A stretch of 64,000 nucleotides of DNA from Pseudomonas sp. Bc-h (GCF_002080045.1 NZ_MUIN01000013.1:197645-261644); one strand, 5' to 3'. Counted from the stretch's first letter, positions 16,236-25,390 are shown. The notes: generated from the sequence alone by a model not told the origin. Numbers and translations: made by a program.

Positions 16236-17159
16236 CTACGCAACCCGCAGTACGACTTTGCCATGAACGTGCTCATTGGCAATGAAGTCCAAGGCCTCGG
16301 CGGCTTCGGTCAGATCATAGACCTTCTGAATCTGCACGATGACCTGACCCGTCTCGACCAGCCCGGCAATTTCAGCCAGTTCCCGGCCATCGGGACGCGC
16401 GGTGAAGCGAGTGCCGGTTTTACCCTTGGCCTGGGGATGATGCGCATCAGGCATTGTGAGAGTGGACACCAGGCGTCCGCCTTCGCCCAGCACTTGCCAT
16501 GATCGGGCCTGAGTGTCGCCGCCGATGAGATCGATCACTAGATCGAAATCGCTGCAGATATCCTCGAACTTCTCATTTTTGTAATCGATTGCCCGGTCTA
16601 CGCCCAGCTCTTCCAGAAACGGCAGGCTTTCTGTGGAAGCTGTCGCATAGACCTGCGCACCTTTTATTCGGGCGAACTGCACCGCAAAGTGACCGACACC
16701 TCCTGTGCCACCATGAATCAGGACTTTCTGGCCCTGTTCCAGCTGCCCATGCTCGACCAGCGCTTGCCACGCGGTATGGGCTGCCAATGGAACGCCCGCC
16801 GCATGCCGCCAATCCAGAGAGGAGGGGACAATCGCCAGGTGTGCTGCCGGAACGCGAGCGTATTGGGCGTACCCCCCGTCCGCACCGATCATGGCGAATA
16901 CCCGGTCCCCTGGGCGAAACCCATCAACCTCGAGCCCTACGGCCTCAACAAGGCCCGCAACTTCACGGCCCATCGTGAGAGGAAGCTTGTCCTGCTTGAC
17001 CTCAGGGTACTGGCCTTGCCTGATTTTGAAGTCGACAGGATTGACGCCGACCGCAAGGTTTCTGACCAGCACTTCGTTGGGTGCGGGGTTCGGGATGTCG
17101 ACGTCTTTTACGTTCATGACTTCCGGGCCGCCGAAGGTGTCGATTCGTATGGCTTTCAT
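16236..17159 (-). CDS. NADP-dependent quinone oxidoreductase-type MDR
   Basis: 307 aa. MKAIRIDTFGGPEVMNVKDV, NPVDFKIRQGQYPEV, and the nucleotide motif VLIHGGTGGVGHFAVQFARIKGAQVYATAS define the zinc-independent quinone-oxidoreductase branch of medium-chain dehydrogenases. No structural zinc cysteines are present. It should reduce quinones or reactive enones with NADPH in the cytoplasm. It lies 21 bases after the Zn-dehydrogenase at 17181 and before the DCC gene, so the three probably form one transcript. The substrate is not readable from sequence. Confidence 0.88.
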   Translation of the reverse strand: MKAIRIDTFGGPEVMNVKDVDIPNPAPNEVLVRNLAVGVNPVDFKIRQGQYPEVKQDKLPLTMGREVAGLVEAVGLEVDGFRPGDRVFAMIGADGGYAQYARVPAAHLAIVPSSLDWRHAAGVPLAAHTAWQALVEHGQLEQGQKVLIHGGTGGVGHFAVQFARIKGAQVYATASTESLPFLEELGVDRAIDYKNEKFEDICSDFDLVIDLIGGDTQARSWQVLGEGGRLVSTLTMPDAHHPQAKGKTGTRFTARPDGRELAEIAGLVETGQVIVQIQKVYDLTEAAEALDFIANEHVHGKVVLRVA

Positions 17160-17180
17160 GGGTGAACTCCTTGAAATGCT

Positions 17181-18326
17181 TTATTCATCGGGTTTGAGTT
17201 TGACTTTGATCCACCCCGCCTCATGCAGGTCGAACGCGGCGAAGGCGCTGATCGCATCAGTCAGCGGCTCGCATTGCGTCAGGACTTTTGCCGGATCGAC
17301 CTTGCCGGCCAGCGTCAGCTCGATCAGTTTGGGGATGTACTTGCGGTGGTGGCAGTTGCCCATGTTCATCCGGATGTTCTTGTTCATCGCCGCACCAATG
17401 GGGAAGCTGTCGAACCCCGCTGGGTATACGCCGATAATCGAGAGCGTACCGGCCTTGGCCAAGCCTTCTACTGCCCACTCCAGGGCTTGCGAGGGCGCAT
17501 CGCCGGGCTGCCATTGCTCATGGCCATGAGGATGGCCGCCGTGGCCGTGGTTGGCATCGATGCCGACTGCATCGATAGCTCTGTCGACGCCGATATCGTC
17601 AGTGAGCCGATTGATCGCTTCGACAGGGTCTTGCTCCTCGAAGTTGATGCACTCGGCGCCGAGGTGCCGGGCACGCGCCAGCCGGTCGTTCAGCCCGTCG
17701 ATGGCAAAGACTCTACCGGCCCCCATCAATTTGGCGCTGATGATTGCGAACAGGCCCACCGGGCCGCAGCCAAACACCGCGACGGTGTCACCGTCTTTGA
17801 TCTCGGCCATCTCAGCGCCGAACCATGCTGTCGGGAAAATATCCGACATGGCAATTGCCTGATTATCGGTGATGGCCTCGGGCAGTTTTATCAAGCCAAT
17901 GTTGGCGTAGGGAATGCGCGCTTTTTCGGCTTGCAGACCGTGGAACGGCCCGGTTGCTTTGGGCCCGCCAAAAAACGATGTGCCTGCCTTCTTGCCATTG
18001 GGATTGGCCACGTCGCATTGAGCGAAATAACCAGCGCGACAGTAGGCGCAGTTACCGCACGCGATGGTCGAAGGGATCAAAACACGATCACCGACTTCAA
18101 GATTGCGCACATCCGCGCCCAGTGCTTCAACGACGCCAACGCCTTCGTGGCCGAGGATAGTTCCGGGCTCCATGTCTGGCGCGCTGCCGCGAATGAAGTG
18201 CAAGTCGGTGCCGCAAATCGCCGACGAGGTAATGCGGACGATAGCGTCTGTGGACTGCTGGATCGTAGGCTCGGGGACATCGTCGAGCCTGATGTCGCCG
18301 ACACCGTGAAATACCACTGCTTTCAT
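17181..18326 (-). CDS. Zinc-dependent alcohol dehydrogenase with a His-rich loop
   Basis: 381 aa. The catalytic zinc site (ICGTDLHF, GHEGVG) and structural zinc cysteines (ACGNCAYCRAGYFAQC) are complete. The NAD fold carries VAVFGCGPVGLFAI. The protein groups with formaldehyde-dehydrogenase-like Zn-ADHs. An unusual loop at about residues 245-262 reads ANHGHGGHPHGHEQW, with six histidines in 15 residues; this may bind metal. GAGAGG lies before ATG 18326, five codons inside the frame. It begins the three-gene minus unit ending with the DCC protein. Confidence 0.88.
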   Translation of the reverse strand: MKAVVFHGVGDIRLDDVPEPTIQQSTDAIVRITSSAICGTDLHFIRGSAPDMEPGTILGHEGVGVVEALGADVRNLEVGDRVLIPSTIACGNCAYCRAGYFAQCDVANPNGKKAGTSFFGGPKATGPFHGLQAEKARIPYANIGLIKLPEAITDNQAIAMSDIFPTAWFGAEMAEIKDGDTVAVFGCGPVGLFAIISAKLMGAGRVFAIDGLNDRLARARHLGAECINFEEQDPVEAINRLTDDIGVDRAIDAVGIDANHGHGGHPHGHEQWQPGDAPSQALEWAVEGLAKAGTLSIIGVYPAGFDSFPIGAAMNKNIRMNMGNCHHRKYIPKLIELTLAGKVDPAKVLTQCEPLTDAISAFAAFDLHEAGWIKVKLKPDE

Positions 18327-18467
18327 GGCGTGCCTCTCCATCTAATTGATGTTTTTAGGTGGAGGCGGTTGGGGCGCACTTGGTTTAACCGGTTTGGCTG
18401 CGTTCGGACGGATGGTCAGGGCAGCGATGAAGACCGGGTCGCTGACCTGCCGCCGAACCGCCTCGGA

Positions 18468-18608
18468 TCATTTCTTCTCGTCAGTCTGCTGCATTTGTAA
18501 GGATGGCTTGGATTGATCCTTGGCCTTGTCCTGGTTGTGATCATTGTCGAAGCAGCCTTGCAGCGTCAGGACGCAGCACAAGCCCAACAAGCCGATGATT
18601 TTTTTCAT
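18468..18608 (-). CDS. Very small lipoprotein
   Basis: 46 aa. The sequence MKKIIGLLGLCCVLTLQGCF is a short lipoprotein signal with a LQGC lipobox. It is followed by a hydrophilic Asp/Lys/Gln tail ending QQTDEKK. AAGGAG is placed 7 bases before ATG 18608. The mature chain would be about 29 residues, anchored to a membrane by the lipidated cysteine. It lies between two Zn-dehydrogenase genes. Function unknown. Confidence 0.75.
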   Translation of the reverse strand: MKKIIGLLGLCCVLTLQGCFDNDHNQDKAKDQSKPSLQMQQTDEKK

Positions 18609-18882
18609 GGCAAAACTCCTTGATATCATTGATTGGATCACCGGTCTGGCCAGCCGAATGGGTCGTACCTCATGCCAGGTATATCACCGGCGTACTCGAC
18701 ATACCGATGCCCAGGTTTGGTGATAATTCCGAGTTTCTGCTGAAGGCCCTGCTTGCACCGCTCGTCATTTCCGTCGTGGAAATGGTTGAACGACATTTCC
18801 AGCTTTCATGACACACGTCTTGTGAGCAGACGAACCTACCGGTTCGTCTCTTGGAGAATCGTCTCTTAAATGGGAGAACATC

Positions 18883-20022
18883 ATGAAAGCTATCGTTTAC
18901 AACGGGCCACGGGACGTCAGCGTGCAGAACGTTCCCGATGCCAGAATCGAGAAGCCTACTGACGCATTGGTTCGCATCACGACCACCAACATCTGTGGCT
19001 CCGACCTGCACATGTACGAAGGGCGCACCTCGATGGAAACCGGACGTGTGTTCGGCCACGAGAACCTGGGTGAGGTTATTGAGGTCGGCTCCGGTGTCGA
19101 CCGTATCAAGGTGGGCGACCGGGTGTGCCTGCCGTTCAATATTGGCTGCGGATTCTGCGAAAACTGCGAGAAGGGACTGACCGGCTTTTGTCTTACCGCC
19201 AATCCGGGCAGTGCTGGCGCGGCCTACGGCTTCGCAGACATGGGCCCGTATCAAGGTGGGCAGGCCGAGATGCTGCGAGTGCCCTATGCCGACTTCAATT
19301 GCCTGCTGCTTCCCGAGGATGCCCTGGAGCGTGAAGACGATTACGTGATGCTGTCGGATATCTTTCCAACAGGCTGGCACGCGACCGAACTGGCGGGGCT
19401 GCTTCCCGGCGAAAGCATTGCGATCTACGGTGCCGGGCCCGTGGGCCTGATGGCTGCGCACTCAGCCATGATCAAAGGCGCGTCGCAAGTCTTCGTTGTG
19501 GACAATCATCCTGACCGGCTGAAGCTTGCAGCCCAGATGGGAGCAACACCCATCAACTCTCTGGAAAAAGAAGCGGTCGATCAGATTCTGAATCTCACCC
19601 ACGGCAAAGGTACTGATCGCGGTTGCGAATGCGTGGGCTATCAGTGCTGCGACAAGCACGGGCATGAAGCCAATCACCTGACGATGAACAACCTGGTGGC
19701 CTCGACGAAAGCCACAGGTGGTATCGGTGTTGTGGGGGTGTTCGTCCCTCAGGATCCGGGCGCGAAGAACGAGCTGGCGAAGGAGGGCAAGATGGCCTTC
19801 GACTTCGGTGCTTTCTGGTTCAAAGGCCAACAGATTCGGACCGGACAGGCCAACGTGAAGGCCTACAATCGCAGGCTCGCCGAACTCATCCACCACGGGC
19901 GAGCAACGCCATCGCAGATCATTTCCCACCGTCTGAAACTCGATGAAGGCCCCGAGGCCTATAAGCATTTCGATAATCGGGATGAGGGGTGGACGAAAGT
20001 CATCCTCAAGCCTGCTGCCTGA
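18883..20022 (+). CDS. Zinc-dependent dehydrogenase, glutathione-independent formaldehyde dehydrogenase-like
   Basis: 379 aa. Catalytic zinc residues (ICGSDLHMYEGR, GHENLGEVIEVG), structural zinc cysteines (GCGFCENCEKGLTGFC) and the nucleotide motif IYGAGPVGLMAAH are present. The motifs NPGSAGAAYGFADMGPYQGGQAE and CVGYQCCDKHGHE are characteristic of the glutathione-independent formaldehyde dehydrogenase group of Pseudomonas. It is somewhat shorter than the ~400-aa FdhA, so it may be a paralogue with another aldehyde or alcohol substrate. ATG 18883 follows a GGGAGAA sequence. A terminator-like hairpin follows the gene. Confidence 0.88.
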   Translation: MKAIVYNGPRDVSVQNVPDARIEKPTDALVRITTTNICGSDLHMYEGRTSMETGRVFGHENLGEVIEVGSGVDRIKVGDRVCLPFNIGCGFCENCEKGLTGFCLTANPGSAGAAYGFADMGPYQGGQAEMLRVPYADFNCLLLPEDALEREDDYVMLSDIFPTGWHATELAGLLPGESIAIYGAGPVGLMAAHSAMIKGASQVFVVDNHPDRLKLAAQMGATPINSLEKEAVDQILNLTHGKGTDRGCECVGYQCCDKHGHEANHLTMNNLVASTKATGGIGVVGVFVPQDPGAKNELAKEGKMAFDFGAFWFKGQQIRTGQANVKAYNRRLAELIHHGRATPSQIISHRLKLDEGPEAYKHFDNRDEGWTKVILKPAA

Positions 20023-20034
20023 AGGCAATGATCG

Positions 20035-20071
20035 CGGGCTGACGGCCTGGTGCGTCGTGAGCCCGTCTTTT
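20035..20071 (+). terminator. Probable terminator after the Zn-dehydrogenase
   Basis: CGGGCT...AGCCCG with a supporting inner ACG/CGT pair, followed by TCTTTT. It begins 13 bases past the stop. Confidence 0.6.
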
Positions 20072-20305
20072 CAAAGTGTTGAAGTGCGGGCGTCAGTGGC
20101 GTGCGTCGACTGTATCCCGGTCTCACGCACGCGTTTTTCGGCGCAGCGGCTGTCGTGCTCAAAGCCCAGGATGCCCGGAAATATGCGGGAGAGGCTCAAG
20201 GCTTCACTTAGAGCGCAGTAGGCGCAAATAGAGCGAACTTGGGTGCTTGGGGCAGAGTCCACTTTTGAGAGGGGAAAATTTGCCCGATATTCGAGGAGAA
20301 CAGTG

Positions 20306-21163
20306 ATGAGTGATTATCCGACCCCACCTTTCAAACCTCAGCAACAGCCTGTTCCAGGCGACCAGAGCAGGATGGAGCCATACCCCGATTGCGGCGAAGC
20401 CAGTTACAAAGGCTCAGGCCGCATGGCCAACAAAATCGCTTTAATTACCGGGGCCGACAGCGGAATAGGTCGGGCAGTCGCCATCGCTTTCGCCCGCGAA
20501 GGCGCTGATGTTGCGATTTCCTACCTCGATGAACACGAAGACGCCAAGGAAACGGCAAGATGGGTCGAGGAAGCAGGCAGGCAGTGCCTGTTGCTGCCGG
20601 GCGATCTGGCGAACAAGGCGCATTGCTCGGCGATTGTGAATGAGACTGTCGGCAAATTCGGCCGTATCGACGTGCTGGTAAACAACGCCGCCTTTCAGAT
20701 GAGCCACGATACGCTGGAAGAAATATCCGACGAGGAATGGGTCAAGACCTTCGAGATCAACATTACGGCGATGTTTCGGATCTGTAAGGCGGCACTGCCG
20801 TCGATGGCAGCAGGCAGTTCAATCATCAACACCAGTTCGGTCAACTCCGATGCGCCCAAGCCGACCCTGTTGCCGTATGCGACGACCAAAGGCGCCATTG
20901 CCAACTTCACAGCAGGGCTTGCGCAGATGCTGGGGCCGCGCGGTATACGAGTTAACAGCGTCGCCCCTGGCCCGATCTGGACACCGTTGATCGTATCGAC
21001 AATGCCCGAAGAGGCCGTCAAGACTTTCGGTGAGGAAACGCCGCTGGGAAGACCCGGTCAGCCAGTCGAAGTCGCGCCTATTTATGTGCTGCTCGCATCT
21101 GACGAGGGTAGTTACATCTCTGGCTCGCGCTACGCTGTAACGGGCGGCAAGCCAATTCTCTGA
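20306..21163 (+). CDS. SDR oxidoreductase, YghA-like
   Basis: 285 aa. A Pro-rich lead (SDYPTPPFKPQQQPVPGDQS) precedes ALITGADSGIGRAVAIAFAREGADV, DVLVNNAAFQM, and YATTKGAIANF with the catalytic Tyr and Lys. This layout is that of the stress-associated YghA/YdaD-type short-chain dehydrogenases. A longer frame opens at 20243, but CGAGGAG sits before ATG 20306. It starts a three-gene plus-strand group with the next two genes. Confidence 0.87.
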   Translation: MSDYPTPPFKPQQQPVPGDQSRMEPYPDCGEASYKGSGRMANKIALITGADSGIGRAVAIAFAREGADVAISYLDEHEDAKETARWVEEAGRQCLLLPGDLANKAHCSAIVNETVGKFGRIDVLVNNAAFQMSHDTLEEISDEEWVKTFEINITAMFRICKAALPSMAAGSSIINTSSVNSDAPKPTLLPYATTKGAIANFTAGLAQMLGPRGIRVNSVAPGPIWTPLIVSTMPEEAVKTFGEETPLGRPGQPVEVAPIYVLLASDEGSYISGSRYAVTGGKPIL

Positions 21164-21180
21164 GAGGATCGTCCATCCTT

Positions 21181-21693
21181 ATGAACGCACATGACCAGGA
21201 GATGCAGGACAGGCGACATCCAGTCGATGAGGACATTGCTCTTCAGCGCCGAATCTGGCGCTTCGAGCGGGTCGGCTGGTACGTACTGGTCGCGGTTGTC
21301 CTGCTGACGCTGTGCGGGCTTTTTTCCCATGGGCTGCTCAGCTCCACGACAGTGACTTCCGCGCAGGGCGATCTCACCGTGGAGTACGAGCGATTCCATC
21401 GCAACGGAGGCGTTAACACGATGGTCATCCGTAGTCACGCAGAGCCCGGCAAACTCCACACCGTCATCCTCGGAAACGCAATCATGGAGGGCTTCAGCAT
21501 TGACTCCATTCAACCTCAGCCTGTCAGGTCTGCAGGCACTCGGCAGGGCCTGAGGCTGACGCTCAGTGGCGATGACCATGGTGACAGCACGCTGTACCTG
21601 GCCTGGCGCAGTGACGGGTTAGGGCTATTCAAAAGCGCCATCGGTATCGAAGGCGGTGGCGAAGTATCTATCAACCAGTTCATCTATCCGTAG
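21181..21693 (+). CDS. Hypothetical single-pass membrane protein
   Basis: 170 aa. A cytoplasmic lead with ALQRRIWRFERVGW precedes one membrane helix (YVLVAVVLLTLCGLFSHGLL, about residues 37-57). A periplasmic beta-rich domain of ~110 residues follows (LTVEYERFHRNGGVNTMVI, GLRLTLSGDDHGDSTLYLAWRSDG). The gene begins 17 bases after the SDR stop and ends 10 bases before the DUF421 gene, so it is very probably co-transcribed with both. The combination of this protein type with a DUF421 protein suggests they act together in the envelope. No catalytic motif seen. Confidence 0.75.
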   Translation: MNAHDQEMQDRRHPVDEDIALQRRIWRFERVGWYVLVAVVLLTLCGLFSHGLLSSTTVTSAQGDLTVEYERFHRNGGVNTMVIRSHAEPGKLHTVILGNAIMEGFSIDSIQPQPVRSAGTRQGLRLTLSGDDHGDSTLYLAWRSDGLGLFKSAIGIEGGGEVSINQFIYP

Positions 21694-21703
21694 GTACGAA
21701 ACC

Positions 21704-22144
21704 ATGGATGCGGTCTTGCGGGCAGGTGCCATCTACATAGCGCTGATGGTGCTGTTTCGAATCTCCGGGCGTCGTTCACTGGGGGAGATGACCTCTTTCG
21801 ATTTCGTGCTGTTGCTGATTATCGGCGAGGCGACGCAGCAAGCGCTGCTGGGGGACGATTTTTCCGTCACCAATGCTGTGCTGGTCATCGTGACCCTGCT
21901 GTCTATCGACATTGGCTTTTCCCTCCTCAAAAGGCGATCAAAGCGCATCGGAAAGCTGATCGACGGAGGGCCTACCATAGTGGTGGAAAACGGCACGTTC
22001 TTGCGACACCGTATGCACGACGCCAGGGTGGAAGAAGACGACATCATGCAGGCGGCGAGGCTAGGGCAGGGGGTCGAGAGTGTCGACCAAATCAAATTCG
22101 CCATCATTGAGCGCAACGGAAAAATCTCCATCATCACCCGGTGA
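21704..22144 (+). CDS. DUF421 (YetF-type) membrane protein
   Basis: 146 aa. Three N-terminal membrane segments with the conserved RISGRRSLGEMTSFDFVLLLIIGEATQQALLGDD motif are followed by a small cytoplasmic domain (GPTIVVENGTFLRHRMHDARV, EEDDIMQAARLGQGV). This is the normal DUF421 architecture. The frame extends upstream into the previous gene, but ATG 21704 gives the family N-terminus. Function unknown; members are often in stress or sporulation settings. It is convergent with the ExoIII-LigD gene, with 18 bases between the stops. Confidence 0.85.
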   Translation: MDAVLRAGAIYIALMVLFRISGRRSLGEMTSFDFVLLLIIGEATQQALLGDDFSVTNAVLVIVTLLSIDIGFSLLKRRSKRIGKLIDGGPTIVVENGTFLRHRMHDARVEEDDIMQAARLGQGVESVDQIKFAIIERNGKISIITR

Positions 22145-22162
22145 ATATGCGTTTTGACAAAC

Positions 22163-25006
22163 TCAACGTTTGAGGCCGACCCGGGTGCGCATCTCGGCAG
22201 TGATGGTTTGCCGAGTCTTGCTCAGGTCCGCCCAAGGATCAGCATCCAGTTTCCCGAGCCGCTCGTGAAGGTTGCGGATGTTCCAGACGTTGGCACCTTT
22301 TATCTCAAGGAGTTCTTCCTGAAAGATCGGCACCGACACTGGCAAGCCTTCGCGAGTGCGCACTGAATACGCACAGATGGTGGTGGCGCCCAGGCCATTG
22401 CGCAGGTAGTCGATGAAAATGCGTCCCACACGATTTTTTGGGCCAGACACCGCAGAGAAACGGTCCGGGAGCAGCTTGGCCATGTGTTTGACGATGGCGT
22501 GGCTGAATGACTTCACGGCCTCCCAATCCGCTTTCGGCGTCAGCGGCACGACCACGTGAATGCCTTTGCCGCCGCTGGTTTTCAGAAAGGATTTGAGCCC
22601 CAGTTCATCGAGCACGGCCTGGGTCATTTGCGTGGCTTCGACCATGCTTCTCCAGGGCAGCGCGGGATCGGGGTCGAGGTCGAGGATGAACCGGTCCGGC
22701 CGCTCCAGATCCTCGGCAAGGGCATTCCACGTGTGCAGCTCCATGGCGCTCATCTGCACCGCGCCAATCAAGGCTTCGAGGTTGTTGATCAACATCACGG
22801 GATGGCCGGTGTATTTCTTGCCCATGGTCTCGATGCCAGGAATGGCGAGCCGCTCAGCGTTCTTCTGAAAGAACAGTTCCCCAGTCACGCCCTCAGGCGC
22901 TCTGACCAACGCCACAGGCCGCTGAGCCAGTTGCGGAAGCAGCCACTGCGAGACGCCAATATAAAAATCGGCGAGGTCGCGTTTGGTCGCACCACTGACG
23001 GGGTCGATCACCCGCTCGGGGTGGGTGAGCCTGATCTTTCCCGATGTGGCGGGCGGCTGAGCCTGGTCTTCAGTAGGCCTCGCCTTTGTGCGCTTCGTAG
23101 CCGCTTTCTTTGACGACACAGGCGGGGGAGCAGCACGCTCCTCGGTAATCGACTTTGCGGGTTTGTCGGTGCGCAGGCCGTGAAACACCGCATGCCTCAC
23201 AGAGCCATCCTTGGTGATCTCGGCGAAGGCCACTTCGGCCAACAGCACCGGCTCCAGCCAGTGAACGCCCTTGGCTTCGAAGCCGGTGGGTGGATTCACA
23301 ACGGCCGGTTTGCTGGCCTCAAGCCGCACCAGCTGATCGTGAATAGAGCTCAATGTCGTCTCGGTAAAGCCTGTGCCGACTTTGCCCGCATACCGCAGTT
23401 CGCCACTGTCTGCGTCATGCAGCCCGAGCAGCAGCGCACCGAATTTGCTGCGTGCCCCCTTGGGTTCGCTGAAGCCGACAACGACAAATTCCTGCCGACG
23501 TTTGCATTTCAGTTTGATCCAGTCGCTGCTGCGTCTGGAAACGTAAGCGCTGCCAACCCGTTTGCCAATCAGACCTTCCATTTTCATCTGACAAGCGCTG
23601 TTGAGCAGCGCGTCAGGCGCTTCTTCGAAGTCTTCCGAGAACCTGAGGATTTCATCCTCGTTGCCTTCGAGCACCTTGGACAATGCCACCCGGCGTTGTT
23701 CGACGGGGGTTTGGCGCAAGTCCATGCCATTGAGGAACGGCATGTCGAACAGGTAATAAACGATATTGCCGCTGCGGCCTGCTTCGAAGGCGTTTTGCAG
23801 CGCCTGGAAGTCTGGAACGCCTTCCTCGTTGGCGACCACCATCTCGCCGTCGAGCCAGGCGGATTCAAGACCCAGGCTGGCGAGCGCCTGCGCCTGGCGA
23901 GGCAATTTGTGCGTCCAGTCATGGCCGTTGCGGGTAAACAGCTTGACGTCGCCGTTGTCGATTCTGGCCATCACCCTGTAGCCGTCGAACTTGATTTCAT
24001 AGCGCCAGTCACCCTCGGGCGCCGACTCCACCAGGGTGGCCAGTTCTGGCTTGATACTGGCGGGGAGGGCAGTCGCTTCAGCATTGTCCAGCGTGGCCTT
24101 GCCCGGTTTCTTGCGTGGCGCCGGCACGTGCTCGACCGGCTTTGGGGCTACGGCTTCTTCAGGCTTTTTTTTTGCGCCATTGCTGCGCTTGGTCGTCGTC
24201 GATTGCTTGCCGGACTTCTTCGGTGCATCGCCAATGCGAATCCAAGTCGGCGCATGATCGCTGGCGTGCTCTTCATCGCGCACCCAGGCATCGACACCGG
24301 CTTGCTGCAGGTGGGGTGCGAGCGCCGGATTGAGCAGCAGATGATCGATTCGCAATCCCGAATTGGTCTGCCAGTGCTTACGGAAGTAATCCCAGTAGGT
24401 GTAGAGGCGTTCGTCTGGATACAGGTGCCGAAGAGAGTCGAGCCAACCCTGCGCCAACAAGCGCTGATAGCACGCGCGGCTCTCGGGTTGCAGCAGCGCG
24501 TCCTTGAGCCAGGACCGGGTGTTGTAGATGTCTTCATCGGTCGGCACGACGTTGTAATCGCCCGCCAGCACCACCGGGTGCTCGCTGGACTGCAAGCTCT
24601 CGGCGTGAGCGATCAGGCAGTCGAACCACCTGAGCTTGTACTCGAACTTCGGCCCGGGCTGAGGGTTGCCATTGGGCAGGTACAGACAACCGACGATGAC
24701 GCCATGAGCGGCTGCTTCCAGATAGCGAGCCTGGGGATCGTCTTCCATACCCGGCAGACCTTTGCGGATGAGCAATGGCTCTGCATCGCGCGCCAGAATC
24801 GCCACCCCGTTCCATGAAGTCTGGCCCAGGTGCAGCGAGCCGTAGCCCGCCGCCTTGATGTCTTGGGCAGGGAAGGCCTTGTCCGGCGCCTTGAGTTCCT
24901 GAAGGCAAACGATGTCGGGCTGCTCACGCTCCAGCCATTGAAGAAGATTGGGCAATCGAGCCCCGATGCCGTTGACGTTGTAGGTGGCTATTTTCAGGTT
25001 CTGCAT
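22163..25006 (-). CDS. ligD: Exonuclease III-LigD fusion: EEP nuclease + ATP-dependent DNA ligase + primase-polymerase
   Basis: 947 aa in one unbroken frame. Residues ~1-256 form a complete ExoIII/EEP nuclease: TYNVNG (Asn), LQELKA (Glu), YLPNG (Tyr), GDYNV (Asp/Asn), ASDHAP (catalytic His). A Lys/Ala/Pro-rich linker (~257-315) leads to a LigD ligase domain with motif I EIKFDGYR, III LDGEMV, IIIa YYLFDMPFL, IV EGLIGKR and V WIKLKC, plus its OB part. After a second linker (~620-660) comes the LigD polymerase with DLDPDP catalytic aspartates and KTSGGKGIH. Canonical Pseudomonas LigD has a phosphoesterase domain at the N-terminus; it is absent here. LigD works with Ku in end joining; no ku gene is in the window. 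ATG 25006 has GGAA before it and gives the usual ExoIII start; ATG 25018 is possible. Confidence 0.93.
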   Translation of the reverse strand: MQNLKIATYNVNGIGARLPNLLQWLEREQPDIVCLQELKAPDKAFPAQDIKAAGYGSLHLGQTSWNGVAILARDAEPLLIRKGLPGMEDDPQARYLEAAAHGVIVGCLYLPNGNPQPGPKFEYKLRWFDCLIAHAESLQSSEHPVVLAGDYNVVPTDEDIYNTRSWLKDALLQPESRACYQRLLAQGWLDSLRHLYPDERLYTYWDYFRKHWQTNSGLRIDHLLLNPALAPHLQQAGVDAWVRDEEHASDHAPTWIRIGDAPKKSGKQSTTTKRSNGAKKKPEEAVAPKPVEHVPAPRKKPGKATLDNAEATALPASIKPELATLVESAPEGDWRYEIKFDGYRVMARIDNGDVKLFTRNGHDWTHKLPRQAQALASLGLESAWLDGEMVVANEEGVPDFQALQNAFEAGRSGNIVYYLFDMPFLNGMDLRQTPVEQRRVALSKVLEGNEDEILRFSEDFEEAPDALLNSACQMKMEGLIGKRVGSAYVSRRSSDWIKLKCKRRQEFVVVGFSEPKGARSKFGALLLGLHDADSGELRYAGKVGTGFTETTLSSIHDQLVRLEASKPAVVNPPTGFEAKGVHWLEPVLLAEVAFAEITKDGSVRHAVFHGLRTDKPAKSITEERAAPPPVSSKKAATKRTKARPTEDQAQPPATSGKIRLTHPERVIDPVSGATKRDLADFYIGVSQWLLPQLAQRPVALVRAPEGVTGELFFQKNAERLAIPGIETMGKKYTGHPVMLINNLEALIGAVQMSAMELHTWNALAEDLERPDRFILDLDPDPALPWRSMVEATQMTQAVLDELGLKSFLKTSGGKGIHVVVPLTPKADWEAVKSFSHAIVKHMAKLLPDRFSAVSGPKNRVGRIFIDYLRNGLGATTICAYSVRTREGLPVSVPIFQEELLEIKGANVWNIRNLHERLGKLDADPWADLSKTRQTITAEMRTRVGLKR

Positions 25007-25174
25007 CCGTCGTTCCATGAAGTGTCCCAAGCCTTCACTTGAGAGGGCTGGCGAACCAATGAGTTCGGGGATTCTTACCTTCGCTGCCTACCGCTGGCGA
25101 AATAGACAGAACTGCACCCCCGCTGCGCGCTTCAAAAGGACAGGTCCCGATTGTCGCGACCATAGGAGGTACAC

Positions 25175-25390
25175 ATGAACAACCCAGAGCAGGAAGGCGG
25201 TAAACCGATCGAACCCTTGGAGCCCGGCAGGCCGGATGTCATGCCCAACCCGCCAACCGGCAGCGAGGAGCTGGGAAAGAATGAAGGCGAACAACCCATC
25301 GATGACGATGAGGAAATGTCCACGGAGGAGGACATGAGCGATGTTGACGCGAACAACGCGGTCGGTGGAGAGATACCTGCTCAGCACTGA
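25175..25390 (+). CDS. Small acidic hypothetical protein
   Basis: 71 aa, very acidic in its second half (PIDDDEEMSTEEDMSDVD) and Pro/Gly/Glu-rich in its first half. It looks intrinsically disordered. AGGAGGT is ideally spaced before the ATG. A strong hairpin follows. It is divergent from the ExoIII-LigD gene, with 168 bases between the starts. No family recognised; such small acidic proteins are common near Pseudomonas stress genes. Confidence 0.7.
   Translation: MNNPEQEGGKPIEPLEPGRPDVMPNPPTGSEELGKNEGEQPIDDDEEMSTEEDMSDVDANNAVGGEIPAQH

Noticed and set aside
17223..18500. 425-codon plus-strand frame
   Set aside because: Lies opposite a Zn-dehydrogenase with intact zinc and nucleotide sites, so it is a shadow.
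23180..24817. 545-codon plus-strand frame opposite the ExoIII-LigD gene
   Set aside because: It is the complement of a gene with full conserved motifs; its product has no recognisable domain. High GC DNA makes such shadows common.
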